From assembly GCF_002161055.1 (NCBI RefSeq), contig NZ_NFLT01000003.1, positions 206,949 to 270,948 on the forward strand: a stretch of DNA of 64,000 bases, in the 5' to 3' direction. Within the stretch, counting starts at the first letter, position 1; every line of letters begins with the position of its first letter. Below, piece by piece: positions 1-8,498 of this stretch. Source of the DNA: Tyzzerella sp. An114 (lineage in GTDB: Bacteria > Bacillota > Clostridia > Lachnospirales > Anaerotignaceae). The position numbers and the translations under genes are program-made. Under the pieces are notes generated by a model. The model was given only the letters and a program-made list of their open reading frames with translations. It was not told where the DNA came from and ran no database searches.

Positions 1-467
1 TTGACGCAATGTTTGGGCCTGCTTATAAGGGAATACCTCTTGCAGCAGCAACAGCAGCAACTCTTGCAACAGAATATGACATAGATAAACCATATTTCTT
101 TAACAGAAAAGAAGTTAAAGACCACGGTGAAGGCGGAAGCCTTGTAGGTTACAAACCTGTTGACGGTGACAGAGTAATAATTATTGAAGATGTTATAACA
201 GCAGGAACAGCTATAAGAGAGACAATGCCTATACTTTTAGGAAGTGCTGATGTAAAAGTTAACGATATGTTTATATCTGTAAATCGTTGTGAAGTTGGAC
301 AGAACAGCGAAAAGACAGCTATTATGGAAGTTAAAGAAGAATTTGGAATTAATGTTCATTCAATAATATCTGTTGCTGATATTTATGAATATTTAAAAGA
401 ACAGGGAACTTATGGAGATGTTCTTGAAAATATGAAAAACTATATGGATAAATATTGTATATTATGA
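1..467 (+). CDS. pyrE: orotate phosphoribosyltransferase, 3' part
   Basis: This is the C-terminal portion of PyrE, which joins orotate to PRPP to give orotidine monophosphate in cytosolic pyrimidine synthesis. The reading frame is open from the first base, so the true start lies before the window. The visible part has the FGPAYKGIPLA stretch typical of PyrE, the KDHGEGG catalytic-loop region, and the PRPP-binding motif VIIIEDVITAGTAIRE. The stop codon overlaps the next gene in an ATGA arrangement, so the two are probably co-transcribed. The remainder of a pyrimidine operon would be expected upstream. Confidence 0.95.
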   Translation, partial: DAMFGPAYKGIPLAAATAATLATEYDIDKPYFFNRKEVKDHGEGGSLVGYKPVDGDRVIIIEDVITAGTAIRETMPILLGSADVKVNDMFISVNRCEVGQNSEKTAIMEVKEEFGINVHSIISVADIYEYLKEQGTYGDVLENMKNYMDKYCIL

Positions 468-907
468 AAATAATAGAAGTTAAAGAAAATAAAAAAAAGT
501 ATATTGAACTTCTTATTTTAGCTGATGAACAAGAAGATATGATTGATAAATACATTGATAAAGGAACTATGTTCATATTATATGATAATGGTGTAAAATC
601 TGAATGTATTATAACTGATGAGGGCAATGGAGTTGTTGAAATAAAAAATATTGCTACATTACCTGAATATCAAAATAAAGGATATGGTAAATATCTTATT
701 AAATTTATTGAAGAAAAATATAAACATAAATTTAATATTCTTCGTGTAGGTACAGGAGATAGTATTTTAACAATACCTTTTTATAAAAAATGTGGTTTTA
801 AAGAAAGTTATCGTATTAAAAACTTTTTTGTAGATAATTATAATAATCCTATTTTTGAATGTGGTGTACAATTAATTGATATGGTTTATTTAGAAAAAAC
901 AATTTAA
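464..907 (+). CDS. GNAT-family N-acetyltransferase
   Basis: This 147-residue protein has the GNAT fold signature: a beta strand (VVEIKNIATLPEYQ), then the acetyl-CoA pyrophosphate-binding Q-N-K-G-Y-G-K loop, then FYKKCGF near the C-terminus. The acceptor substrate cannot be told from sequence. I chose the ATG at 464, which overlaps the pyrE stop (ATGA) and suggests translational coupling. An in-frame TTG at 455 has no better ribosome binding site. A hairpin terminator follows directly. Confidence 0.85.
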   Translation: MKIIEVKENKKKYIELLILADEQEDMIDKYIDKGTMFILYDNGVKSECIITDEGNGVVEIKNIATLPEYQNKGYGKYLIKFIEEKYKHKFNILRVGTGDSILTIPFYKKCGFKESYRIKNFFVDNYNNPIFECGVQLIDMVYLEKTI

Positions 908-910
908 AAA

Positions 911-953
911 ATAAAAAAATGTAGAAATAATTATTATTTCTACATTTTTTATT
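911..953. terminator. bidirectional intrinsic terminator
   Basis: An inverted repeat with arms near 911-929 and 935-952 (core TGTAGAAATA / TATTTCTACA) is flanked by A-runs and T-runs on both sides. It lies between the convergent GNAT gene and the minus-strand flavoprotein gene and can serve both. Confidence 0.8.
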
Positions 954-954
954 T

Positions 955-2013
955 TTAGTTATTAAGTTCGTCTAAAAGTTCTTTTACAGTAACGATTTTA
1001 TCTATTCTGTAAGCATTTTCACCACAGAATATAAGTGAATTATCGACATCACCTTTTACAGCACGAACAAGAGCACTTGTTATACAATAAGGTGTTTCTT
1101 TTGGATTACAATGGTCAAGACAACGATAACATTTTGTTACGTTTTCACGTTCTTTTTCTCTAAGTTTTATAAAATCATTTCTTATTGCACGTCCCGGCAT
1201 ACCAACAGGACTTTTTACAATAACTATATCTTCTTTTTTAGCATTTACATATGCCATTTTATATTTTATGTCAGCATCACATTCCTCTGTTGCAACAAAA
1301 CGTGTAGCCATTTGAACACCAGCACAACCAAGGCTCATATAATGGTCAATATCACTTCTGTCATAAACACCACCTGCAAATATTACAGGTATACTTTTAT
1401 TATACTTTTCTTCAAATTCTTTTACATATTCAATTATTTTTACAACTTCTTCATCATAGTTTGAAAAATCATTTTTTTCAAGTTCTTCTGGTGAAAAACC
1501 AAGATGACCTCCAGCTTTTGGACCTTCTATAACAACAAAGTCAGAAATTGTTTTATATCTTCTATCCCACATTTTGAAAAGTACTTTTATTGCTTTTAAT
1601 GATGAAACAATAGGAGCAAATTTTACATTTGTATCTTTTAATAGAGCAGGAAGTTCTATTGGAAGACCTGCACCAGAAATTATTATGTCAGCACCACCAT
1701 CAATACAACATTTTATATATTCATCATAACGTCTTGAGGCACGCATTACATTGACACCTATAATGCCACCATTAGATATTCTTTTTGCTTCTTTTATGTG
1801 ATATTTTAATGCTTCGAAATTTGTTTCTGCAGAATGTTCACCAAAAGATTTTTCATCTTTATATCCCGGTTGAGCTGCCGATATAATACCTATTGCTCCT
1901 TCTTTTGCAACTGCACCTGCAAGAGAAGAAAGACTTATACCAACGCCCATACCCCCCTGAATGATTGGAACTTCGGCTTTAAGGTCGCCTATAATTAAAG
2001 GTTTAAGTTTCAT
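955..2013 (-). CDS. FabX-like NPD-family flavoprotein with four-Cys cluster
   Basis: This 352-residue FMN protein belongs to the nitronate monooxygenase/FabK superfamily: N-terminal PIIQGGMGVGIS, central EGPKAGGH (H170, the superfamily's usual catalytic position), FAGGVYDRSDID and GVQMATRF. It is longer than FabK and ends with a cysteine cluster C295-x2-C298-x3-C302-x7-C310, followed by GENAYRIDKI. That architecture is the one known for H. pylori FabX, a [4Fe-4S]/FMN acyl-ACP dehydrogenase/isomerase that introduces the double bond of unsaturated fatty acids. Generic annotation would call it nitronate monooxygenase. The gene is divergent from fabT, has a TTGACA-N17-TATATT promoter and carries a FabT-like palindrome in its leader. 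The role in unsaturated fatty-acid synthesis is inference; the fold assignment is secure. Confidence 0.8.
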   Translation of the reverse strand: MKLKPLIIGDLKAEVPIIQGGMGVGISLSSLAGAVAKEGAIGIISAAQPGYKDEKSFGEHSAETNFEALKYHIKEAKRISNGGIIGVNVMRASRRYDEYIKCCIDGGADIIISGAGLPIELPALLKDTNVKFAPIVSSLKAIKVLFKMWDRRYKTISDFVVIEGPKAGGHLGFSPEELEKNDFSNYDEEVVKIIEYVKEFEEKYNKSIPVIFAGGVYDRSDIDHYMSLGCAGVQMATRFVATEECDADIKYKMAYVNAKKEDIVIVKSPVGMPGRAIRNDFIKLREKERENVTKCYRCLDHCNPKETPYCITSALVRAVKGDVDNSLIFCGENAYRIDKIVTVKELLDELNN

Positions 2014-2035
2014 ATAAATTCATCTCCATGAAAAG

Positions 2036-2050
2036 TTTTGAATATCAAAA
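2036..2050. promoter_or_regulatory. FabT-like operator of the FabX-like gene
   Basis: The palindrome TTTTGA-ATA-TCAAAA lies in the 5' leader of the minus-strand flavoprotein gene, just downstream of its predicted transcription start. It matches the TTTGATTATCAAA-type operator known for streptococcal FabT. Binding here would act as a roadblock or block promoter clearance. Confidence 0.7.
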
Positions 2051-2064
2051 TTTTATCTAATAAT

Positions 2065-2093
2065 AATATAATATATATGACATGTAGTGTCAA
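2065..2093 (-). promoter_or_regulatory. sigma-A promoter for the FabX-like gene
   Basis: On the minus strand, TTGACA (2088-2093) and TATATT (2065-2070) are separated by exactly 17 bases, a near-consensus vegetative promoter. A GGAGATG ribosome binding site sits shortly before the ATG at 2013. Confidence 0.8.
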
Positions 2094-2165
2094 TAACTAT
2101 GTTTTAAAATATATGTGTAAACCTGTTGAAATGTTGATGTTTTAGGGTTTTAAGGAAAAAAACTA

Positions 2166-2194
2166 TTGACTAGAATTGAAATATAATATATACT
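2166..2194 (+). promoter_or_regulatory. sigma-A promoter for the fab operon
   Basis: TTGACT (2166-2171) and TATACT (2189-2194) are separated by 17 bases. The last base of the -10 element is the first base of the FabT-like palindrome, so a bound repressor would cover the transcription start. Confidence 0.8.
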
Positions 2195-2206
2195 TTGATT
2201 GTCAAA
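2194..2206. promoter_or_regulatory. FabT-like operator of the fab operon
   Basis: TTTGA-TTG-TCAAA abuts the -10 box of the fabT promoter. It matches the FabT operator type described in streptococci and predicts autoregulation of fabT plus repression of the whole fatty-acid operon. Confidence 0.75.
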
Positions 2207-2239
2207 ATATTTGATAAACAAATTGTTATGGAGGAATAT

Positions 2240-2695
2240 ATGGAAGAAACATTAGCTGTTATTAATGAACTTTTAGTTGAAGTTTTCAATGACATACTCG
2301 TTATAGAAGAAAATGCTCTAAAGTCAGGACAGTTTAATGATGTTTCCGTAACAGAGGTTCATACTATTGAGGAGATAGGAATGTACGAGCCTAAAAGTAT
2401 GAGTGAGATTGCAAAAAAACTTAACATAACAGTAGGCACCCTTACTGTTGCAGTCAATAACCTTGTTAAAAAAGGATATTGCGAAAGATACAGAAGTGAT
2501 AATGACAGAAGAGTAGTAAAAGTCGGTCTTACTAAAAAAGGACGCCTTCTTTACAGAGTTCATGAAAAATTTCATGCTGATATGGTAAAAACTGCTATTG
2601 CAGATTTATCACCTGAGGAGGATTTGGCTCTTAGAAAATCACTCTCAAAACTTAGCGTATTTTTGAAAGAGAAATATAATTTAAACTGTAAGTAA
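2240..2695 (+). CDS. fabT: FabT-like MarR-family repressor of fatty-acid synthesis
   Basis: This 151-residue MarR-type winged-helix regulator is the first gene of the fab operon, the FabT position in streptococci and many Clostridia. The DNA-binding part runs from about KSMSEIAKKLNITVGTLTVAVNNL through the wing DNDRRVVKVGLTKKG; the flanking helices should form the dimer and ligand domain. In streptococci FabT is activated by long-chain acyl-ACP and represses fab genes. I chose the ATG at 2240 because GGAGG at 2230-2234 sits 5 bases before it; an upstream in-frame TTG at 2195 would lie inside the operator. Direct targets inferred from operators are its own promoter and the divergent flavoprotein gene. 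Confidence 0.87.
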   Translation: MEETLAVINELLVEVFNDILVIEENALKSGQFNDVSVTEVHTIEEIGMYEPKSMSEIAKKLNITVGTLTVAVNNLVKKGYCERYRSDNDRRVVKVGLTKKGRLLYRVHEKFHADMVKTAIADLSPEEDLALRKSLSKLSVFLKEKYNLNCK

Positions 2696-2721
2696 GGATA
2701 TTTGGTGAAAAGGAGATAAAT

Positions 2722-3693
2722 ATGTATTCTTCTAGAATCGTGTATACCGGAAGTTATGTTCCGGAAAGAATTGTTACAAATGATGAACTTTCTAAAATAG
2801 TTGATACAAATGACGAATGGATTTCTTCAAGAACAGGCATTAAAAAACGTCATGTTTCTGAGGGGGAAAATGCGTCAGACCTTGCAACAAAAACTGCAAA
2901 TGCTATAATAGAAAGAGGGAATATAAATCCTCTTGATATAGAGCTTATTATAGTTGCAACTGTATCATCTGATTATTCTACTCCTTCAACAGCTTGTGTT
3001 GTTCAGGCTAACATAGGAGCTAAAAACGCAGTTGCTTTTGACATTACAGCAGCTTGCTCTGGATTTGTCTATGCTTTAAGTGTAGCAGACAAATTTATTA
3101 AAACTGGAGTATATAAAAATGTAATGGTAATTGGTACAGAGGTACTTTCAAAACTTACCGATTGGACAGACAGAACAACTTGTGTTCTTTTTGGTGACGG
3201 CTCTGCTGGTGCTTTTGTTGAGAGAAGTGAAAGTGGCGGAATTATTGCTGAAGACATTGGAAGTGACGGTAAAAAAGGCATGTCACTTACTGTAAACCAC
3301 ATACTTGCTTCTAATGTGTTTAATGGAATGGAAAAAGAAGCTCCTTCATGTATAAATATGGACGGAAAAGCTGTTTTCCAGTTTGCAACAAGACAAGTGC
3401 CTAAGAGTATCAACAAAATAATTGAAGAAACAAAAATAAGCATAGATGACATAAAATATGTTGTTCCTCATCAGGCAAATTACAGAATTATCGAAGTAAT
3501 TTCAAGAAAAACAGGAATACCTATGGATAAATTTTACATAAATATAGAGAACTATGCTAATACATCATCAGCAACTATTCCTATTGCTCTTGATGAAATG
3601 GTTCAGGCTGGTATGCTTGAAAGAGGAGATAAGATACTTATTACAGGTTTCGGCGGTGGTCTTACTTGGGGAAGTATGCTTATAGAATGGTAA
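2722..3693 (+). CDS. fabH: beta-ketoacyl-ACP synthase III
   Basis: FabH starts fatty-acid synthesis by condensing an acyl-CoA primer with malonyl-ACP. The 323-residue protein has the full catalytic triad at canonical places: C112 in TAACSGF, H250 in VPHQAN and N280 in NYANTSSA. The C-terminal glycine-rich GFGGGLTWGS loop is also present. Primer preference (acetyl or branched) cannot be judged. It lies 26 bases after fabT with an AAAGGAGAT ribosome binding site, so it is in the same operon. Confidence 0.96.
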   Translation: MYSSRIVYTGSYVPERIVTNDELSKIVDTNDEWISSRTGIKKRHVSEGENASDLATKTANAIIERGNINPLDIELIIVATVSSDYSTPSTACVVQANIGAKNAVAFDITAACSGFVYALSVADKFIKTGVYKNVMVIGTEVLSKLTDWTDRTTCVLFGDGSAGAFVERSESGGIIAEDIGSDGKKGMSLTVNHILASNVFNGMEKEAPSCINMDGKAVFQFATRQVPKSINKIIEETKISIDDIKYVVPHQANYRIIEVISRKTGIPMDKFYINIENYANTSSATIPIALDEMVQAGMLERGDKILITGFGGGLTWGSMLIEW

Positions 3694-3758
3694 AAGGCAG
3701 CACTTATAATTAATCATAAAAATAAAAATAATTATTCAAATTTTAGGAGGAATTTAAA

Positions 3759-3986
3759 ATGGTATTTGAGAAAATTAGAGAAATTATTGCAGAACAGACA
3801 GGTAAAGATGTAGAAGAAATAACAATGGAAACAAGCGTTAAAGAAGACCTTGAGGCTGATTCATTAGACCTTTTCCAGATTATCAATGATATTGAAGATG
3901 AATTTGATGTTAAAATTGAAGATGCTGAAGCTATCAAAACAGTTGCTGACGCTGTAAAATTTGTTGAAGAAAACATGGATAAATAA
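3759..3986 (+). CDS. acpP: acyl carrier protein
   Basis: This acidic 75-residue protein has the phosphopantetheine attachment motif EADSLDL, with S35 as the modified serine, and the usual four-helix ACP pattern ([19 protein letters not shown]). It carries the growing acyl chain for all enzymes encoded around it. The 65-base gap after fabH is the longest in the early operon but shows no terminator. A TAGGAGG ribosome binding site precedes the ATG, fitting the high expression ACP needs. Confidence 0.96.
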   Translation: MVFEKIREIIAEQTGKDVEEITMETSVKEDLEADSLDLFQIINDIEDEFDVKIEDAEAIKTVADAVKFVEENMDK

Positions 3987-4016
3987 TTTTTTACTTGAAG
4001 GACAAAGGTGGAAAAA

Positions 4017-4958
4017 ATGTACGCAGATATTTGTGAAATGCTTGGAATAAAATATCCTATATTCCAGGGTGCTATGGCTTGGATTTCAGATGCAGAGCTT
4101 GTTTCTGCTGTATCAAATGCAGGCGGTCTTGGAGTTTTGGCAACAGGTCATCTTGACGGTGAAGGCTGTCGTGCCGAAATAAGAAGGATAAAAGAAATGA
4201 CAGACAAACCTTTTGCTGTAAACGTTATGCTTTTATCAGCTTTCGTTGAAGATATTGTAAAGGTTATCTGTGAGGAGAAAGTTCCTGTTGTAACAACAGG
4301 TGCAGGTTCACCTCTTAAATATATGCCACAGTTCAAGGAAGCAGGCGTTAAAGTTATACCTGTTGTTCCTTCTGTTGCCATGGCAAAGAAATTTGTAAAA
4401 GACGGTGCTGATGCTGTTATAGCTGAAGGTACTGAATCTGGCGGTCATGTTGGTAAAACAACAACTATGGCTCTTGTGCCACAGGTTGTTGATGCTGTAA
4501 ATGTTCCTGTTATTGCTGCTGGCGGTATTGCTGACGGTAGAGGAATGGCTGCTGCTACAATGCTTGGTGCTTCAGGCTTCCAGCTTGGAACACGTTTCCT
4601 TGTTGCTAAAGAATGTACAGTACATGAAAAATACAAGGAAAAAATATTAAAAGCAAAAGATATTGATACAACTACAACAGGTCAGTCCACAGGACACCCT
4701 GTAAGAGTTTTAAGAAATAAACTTGCAAGAGCTTTTGAGGCTCTTGAGAAAAACAATGCTTCTCAGGAAGAGCTTGACGCTCTTGGAAGAGGTGCTTTAA
4801 GAAGAGCTGTTAAAGAGGGAGATGTTGATAACGGTTCTGTTATGTCAGGACAGATTGCAGGTCTCGTTTCTAAAGAACAGACAGCTAAAGAAATGATTGA
4901 AGAAATGTACAATGAGTACAAAGAAATCATGGCTAAAGCACCAGGATTAATAAGATAA
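4017..4958 (+). CDS. fabK: enoyl-ACP reductase II (FMN-dependent)
   Basis: FabK performs the last reduction of each elongation cycle, using NAD(P)H and FMN. Features are GIKYPIFQGAMAW at the N-terminus, VTTGAGSP, AEGTESGGHVG with the expected histidine, IAAGGIADGRG and GTRFLVAKE, and the C-terminal DNGSVMSGQIAGLV stretch typical of FabK. No FabI-type reductase is in the operon, so FabK is probably the main enoyl reductase. The ATG at 4017 gives the N-terminal length seen in streptococcal FabK and has AAGGTGG five bases upstream. A GTG at 4008 would add three residues. It lacks the cysteine cluster of the superfamily member at 955-2013. Confidence 0.95.
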   Translation: MYADICEMLGIKYPIFQGAMAWISDAELVSAVSNAGGLGVLATGHLDGEGCRAEIRRIKEMTDKPFAVNVMLLSAFVEDIVKVICEEKVPVVTTGAGSPLKYMPQFKEAGVKVIPVVPSVAMAKKFVKDGADAVIAEGTESGGHVGKTTTMALVPQVVDAVNVPVIAAGGIADGRGMAAATMLGASGFQLGTRFLVAKECTVHEKYKEKILKAKDIDTTTTGQSTGHPVRVLRNKLARAFEALEKNNASQEELDALGRGALRRAVKEGDVDNGSVMSGQIAGLVSKEQTAKEMIEEMYNEYKEIMAKAPGLIR

Positions 4959-4972
4959 TTTTTTTTGAAAAG

Positions 4973-5012
4973 ACAAAACGGACGCAGACTTTATGTTTGC
5001 GTTCCGCTTTGT
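4973..5012. repeat. long imperfect hairpin between fabK and fabD
   Basis: Arms around 4973-4989 and 4995-5012 pair over most of their length (core GGACGCAGAC with GTTTGCGTTCC, including G-U pairs and one bulge), with a 5-base loop. No T-run follows, so it is probably not an intrinsic terminator. It could be an mRNA processing or stabilising structure within the operon. Confidence 0.55.
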
Positions 5013-5039
5013 TGTATATGGATAAATAGGTGGTAGAAT

Positions 5040-5969
5040 ATGAAAACAGTTTTTATGTTCAGTGGACAGGGTGCCCAGTATATGGGTATGGGTAAAGAAT
5101 TATACGAAAATTTTGAATGTGCAAAAGAGATATTTGACAGAGCTGATAAAGCACTTGGTTTTTCTATAAAAGACATGTGCTTTGAGAATGAAGAAGAACT
5201 TAATAAAACAGAAAATACACAGCCAGCTATACTTACAGTTAGTATTGCAGCATTAAAAGTTCTTGAGGAGAAGGGTATAAAAGCAGATTATGTGGCAGGT
5301 TTAAGCCTTGGAGAGTATTCTGCTCATGTTGCTAGTGGCTCAATGGACTTTGATGAGGCTGTTGCTCTCGTTAAAAAGAGAGGTAAATACATGACAGAGG
5401 CTGTTCCTTTTGGTGTTGGTGGTATGTATGCCATTATGGGACTTGACAGAGACACAGTTTTAGAATGTTGTAAAGAGGCTTCTGATATAGGATATGTTGC
5501 CCCTGCAAACTATAATGCTCCAGGACAGATTGTTATTGCCGGAATTGCTGAGGCTGTTGAAAAAGCTGCTTCAATAGCAAAAGAAAAAGGTGCAAAACTT
5601 ACAGTTAAACTTAATGTAAGTGGACCTTTCCACACAGAACTTTTAAAACCAGCTTCTGATAAGCTTGCAGAGGAACTTAAAAATATAAACTTTAAAAATA
5701 TGGAAATACCTGTAATTACAAATGTTACAGGAGATATAATTGAAAATAACGAGGATATTGCTCCTCTTTTAATAAAACAGGTTATGAGCCCTGTAAAATG
5801 GGAGGACACTATACAGAAATTATCTGAACTTGGTGTTGACACATTTATAGAAATAGGGCCAGGAAAAGCTCTTAGTGGTTTTGTAAAGAGAACTCTTAAG
5901 GGTGTTACTATTCTCAATGTGGAAGATATGAAATCCCTTGAGAAAACATTGGCAAAACTCAATGGTTAA
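5040..5969 (+). CDS. fabD: malonyl-CoA:ACP transacylase
   Basis: FabD moves malonyl from CoA to ACP, supplying the extender for FabH and FabF. The 309-residue protein has the FSGQGAQYMGMG start, the nucleophile elbow GLSLGE with S89, and H198 in GPFHTEL, the Ser-His pair of the family, plus the C-terminal EIGPGKALSG motif. AGGTGG precedes the ATG. It is followed 20 bases later by fabG in the common fabK-fabD-fabG-fabF order. Confidence 0.96.
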   Translation: MKTVFMFSGQGAQYMGMGKELYENFECAKEIFDRADKALGFSIKDMCFENEEELNKTENTQPAILTVSIAALKVLEEKGIKADYVAGLSLGEYSAHVASGSMDFDEAVALVKKRGKYMTEAVPFGVGGMYAIMGLDRDTVLECCKEASDIGYVAPANYNAPGQIVIAGIAEAVEKAASIAKEKGAKLTVKLNVSGPFHTELLKPASDKLAEELKNINFKNMEIPVITNVTGDIIENNEDIAPLLIKQVMSPVKWEDTIQKLSELGVDTFIEIGPGKALSGFVKRTLKGVTILNVEDMKSLEKTLAKLNG

Positions 5970-5989
5970 TTTTTTAAAGGAGAAATTTT

Positions 5990-6721
5990 ATGCTTAAAAA
6001 TAAAACAGTTATCGTAACAGGTGCTGCAAAGGGTATAGGTAGAGCTATCGCTTTACGTTTTGCAAAAGAAGGCTGTAATATTGTTTTAAATTACAGAAGT
6101 ACTGTTTCTGATGAGCTTATTGATGAAATAAAGAGCTATGGTGTTGAATGTATGCCATATAAAGCTGATGTAAGTGTTTACAGTGAGGCTGAAGCTCTTA
6201 TTAAAGATGCTAAAAAACAGTTTGGTTCTGTTGATGTTCTTGTAAACAATGCAGGTATCACAAGAGATATGCTTCTTATGAGAATGTCAGAGGAAGAATT
6301 TGACTCTGTTATAAATACAAACCTTAAAGGTGCATTTAATACTATAAGACACGTTTCATCTGTTATGCTTAAACAGAGAAGCGGTGCTATTATAAACCTT
6401 TCATCTGTTGTTGGTCTTATGGGAAATATAGGTCAGGCTAACTATGCTGCATCAAAAGCTGGTGTAATCGGTCTTACAAAATCAGCAGCAAGAGAGCTTG
6501 CAGCAAGAGGAATAACTTGCAATGCTATTGCTCCTGGATTTATTGAAACAGATATGACAGCTGTTCTTAAAGAGGAGACTAAAGAGGCAATGCTTAATAC
6601 AATACCTCTTAAAAAATTCGGTTCTGCTGAAGATGTTGCAGAGGCCGTTGTATTCCTTGCAAAAAACAGATATATCACAGGCCAAGTTCTCAATGTAGAC
6701 GGCGGAATGGTAATGAACTGA
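5990..6721 (+). CDS. fabG: 3-oxoacyl-ACP reductase
   Basis: FabG reduces 3-ketoacyl-ACP with NADPH. It is a short-chain dehydrogenase of normal length (243 residues): dinucleotide-binding TGAAKGIG (10-17), NNAG (86-89) and the catalytic S139, Y152 and K156 in NLSSVVG and NYAASKAG. The C-terminal [10 protein letters not shown] is also typical. It has an AAGGAG ribosome binding site and sits between fabD and fabF. Confidence 0.96.
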   Translation: MLKNKTVIVTGAAKGIGRAIALRFAKEGCNIVLNYRSTVSDELIDEIKSYGVECMPYKADVSVYSEAEALIKDAKKQFGSVDVLVNNAGITRDMLLMRMSEEEFDSVINTNLKGAFNTIRHVSSVMLKQRSGAIINLSSVVGLMGNIGQANYAASKAGVIGLTKSAARELAARGITCNAIAPGFIETDMTAVLKEETKEAMLNTIPLKKFGSAEDVAEAVVFLAKNRYITGQVLNVDGGMVMN

Positions 6722-6743
6722 GAGAGGACGGTAGTTTGATTTT

Positions 6744-7985
6744 ATGGATAGAAGAGTAGTTATTACCGGTATGGGTGCTATAACACCTGTTGGAAATAAT
6801 GTTGATGATTTCTGGAACAGCATTAAAAATGGTGTTAGCGGTATAGATTTTATAAAAAGCTTTGATACAACAGATTTTAAAGTAAAGATTGCTGCTGAAG
6901 TTAAGGATTTTGACCCTACTTTATACGTTCAGAAAAAAGAGCTTAAAAGAAATGACCTTGTTTCTATTTATGGTATTGCAGCTGCAACACAGGCTGTTGA
7001 GGACTCTAAACTTAATCTTGATGAGATAGATAAAGACCGTTTTGGTGTTATTGTTGGTTCTGGTATCGGCGGTATGATTACAATACAGGAGCAGGTTGGA
7101 AAACTTTTTGCAAAAGGTCCTTCAAAAGTTTCTCCTCTTTTCATACCTATGGCGATTGGTAACATGGTAGCCGGAAATATTGCAATAAAATTTGGTGCTA
7201 AAGGTGTTTGTGAGAATATAGTTACAGCTTGTGCAACAGGTACAAACTGTATAGGTGACGCTTTCAGAAGTATCAAACATGGATATTCTGATATTATAAT
7301 CGCCGGAGGAGCTGAGGCTGCTATATCTGAAATTGGTGTTGCAGGATTTACAAATCTTACAGCTCTTTCAACAAATCCAGACCCTAAAAAGGCTTGTAGA
7401 CCTTTTGACAAAAACAGAGATGGTTTTGTTATGGGTGACGGTTCAGGTGTTGTTATACTTGAGGAACTTGAACACGCTCTTAAAAGAGATGCTAAAATAT
7501 ATGGTGAGGTTGTTGGATATGGTGCAACAGGTGATGCATATCATATGACAGCTCCTTCTCCAGACGGAAGTGGTGCTGGTAAAGCTATGAAACTTGCTAT
7601 GGAAGAAGCAGGAATTAAACCTTCTGATGTTTCATATATAAATGCTCATGGAACAAGTACACCAGCAAATGAAACTTCTGAAATTAAAGCTATAAACTAT
7701 GCTTTAGGTGATGAAGCTCCTAATGTTCCTGTAAGCTCAACAAAATCAATGACAGGACACCTTCTTGGTGCTGCCGGTGCAATAGAGGCTATTGCTTGTA
7801 TTAAAGCCCTTGAAGATGGATTTATACCACCTACATTAAATGTTGATGAAAAAGATGAAAGCTGTAACTTTGACTGTGTTCCTTACGTAGGTAGAAGTGC
7901 AGACCTTAAATATGCATTATCAAATTCTCTTGGTTTCGGAGGACATAATGCTGTTCTCTGTTTCAAGAAATGGGAGGGTAAATAA
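6744..7985 (+). CDS. fabF: beta-ketoacyl-ACP synthase II
   Basis: FabF elongates acyl-ACP by decarboxylative condensation with malonyl-ACP. Its 413 residues carry the Cys-His-His triad at standard places: C163 in TACATGT, H302 in NAHGTSTPANE and K334/H339 in STKSMTGH. The C-terminal NSLGFGGHNAV is conserved. No separate fabB lies in the operon, so FabF is the visible elongating synthase. Its TAA overlaps the accB start by one base (TAATG), indicating coupled translation. Confidence 0.96.
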   Translation: MDRRVVITGMGAITPVGNNVDDFWNSIKNGVSGIDFIKSFDTTDFKVKIAAEVKDFDPTLYVQKKELKRNDLVSIYGIAAATQAVEDSKLNLDEIDKDRFGVIVGSGIGGMITIQEQVGKLFAKGPSKVSPLFIPMAIGNMVAGNIAIKFGAKGVCENIVTACATGTNCIGDAFRSIKHGYSDIIIAGGAEAAISEIGVAGFTNLTALSTNPDPKKACRPFDKNRDGFVMGDGSGVVILEELEHALKRDAKIYGEVVGYGATGDAYHMTAPSPDGSGAGKAMKLAMEEAGIKPSDVSYINAHGTSTPANETSEIKAINYALGDEAPNVPVSSTKSMTGHLLGAAGAIEAIACIKALEDGFIPPTLNVDEKDESCNFDCVPYVGRSADLKYALSNSLGFGGHNAVLCFKKWEGK

Positions 7986-8485
7986 TGAATTATAATGATA
8001 TAAAAGAACTTATCGGTATAATAGATAATTCTAAACTTACAAATTTTGAATTGTCTATGGATAATGTTAATGTTAAAATGAGTAAGACAGGAAAAGAGTT
8101 TGCTCCTTCAGATTTAGTTCCACCAGTTGCTCCTGCTCCACAGATGCCAGTAGCTCCACAGCCAACTGCTCCTGTTGTAAATTCTACACCTTCAACAGTA
8201 GCTCCACAGGGTGAAACTGTAAAAGAGGAGGAGAAAGCTCCTGAAATTTCAGGAAACATTGTAAAATCTCCTATCGTTGGAACATTCTATTCAAGCACAA
8301 GCCCAGGAAAACCTCCTATTGTTTCAAAGGGAGATAAAGTTTCAAAAGGTGATGTTCTTTGTATTGTTGAGGCAATGAAGGTTATGAACGAAATAACAAG
8401 CGATTTTGACGGTGAAGTTTTAGAAATATTCGTTGAGAATGGTCAGCTTGTAGAGTTTGGTGAACCTCTTTTTGCTATTGGTTAA
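7985..8485 (+). CDS. accB: biotin carboxyl carrier protein of acetyl-CoA carboxylase
   Basis: This 166-residue carrier has a short N-terminal domain, a proline/alanine-rich linker (about 46-78) and a C-terminal biotinyl domain. The biotin is expected on K132 of VEAMKVMNE. It shuttles carboxyl groups from AccC to the AccA-AccD transferase. The start overlaps the fabF stop, and fabZ follows after 13 bases. Confidence 0.96.
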   Translation: MNYNDIKELIGIIDNSKLTNFELSMDNVNVKMSKTGKEFAPSDLVPPVAPAPQMPVAPQPTAPVVNSTPSTVAPQGETVKEEEKAPEISGNIVKSPIVGTFYSSTSPGKPPIVSKGDKVSKGDVLCIVEAMKVMNEITSDFDGEVLEIFVENGQLVEFGEPLFAIG

Positions 8486-8498
8486 GGAGAATTTAATT

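Noticed and set aside
1111..1464. Open frame of 117 codons on the plus strand inside the FabX-like gene
   Set aside because: It is antisense to a well-supported gene, has a low-complexity Phe/Tyr-rich product and no ribosome binding site.
4973..5012. Hairpin between fabK and fabD as an intrinsic terminator
   Set aside because: No U-tract follows, and terminating here would cut off fabD and the rest of the operon.
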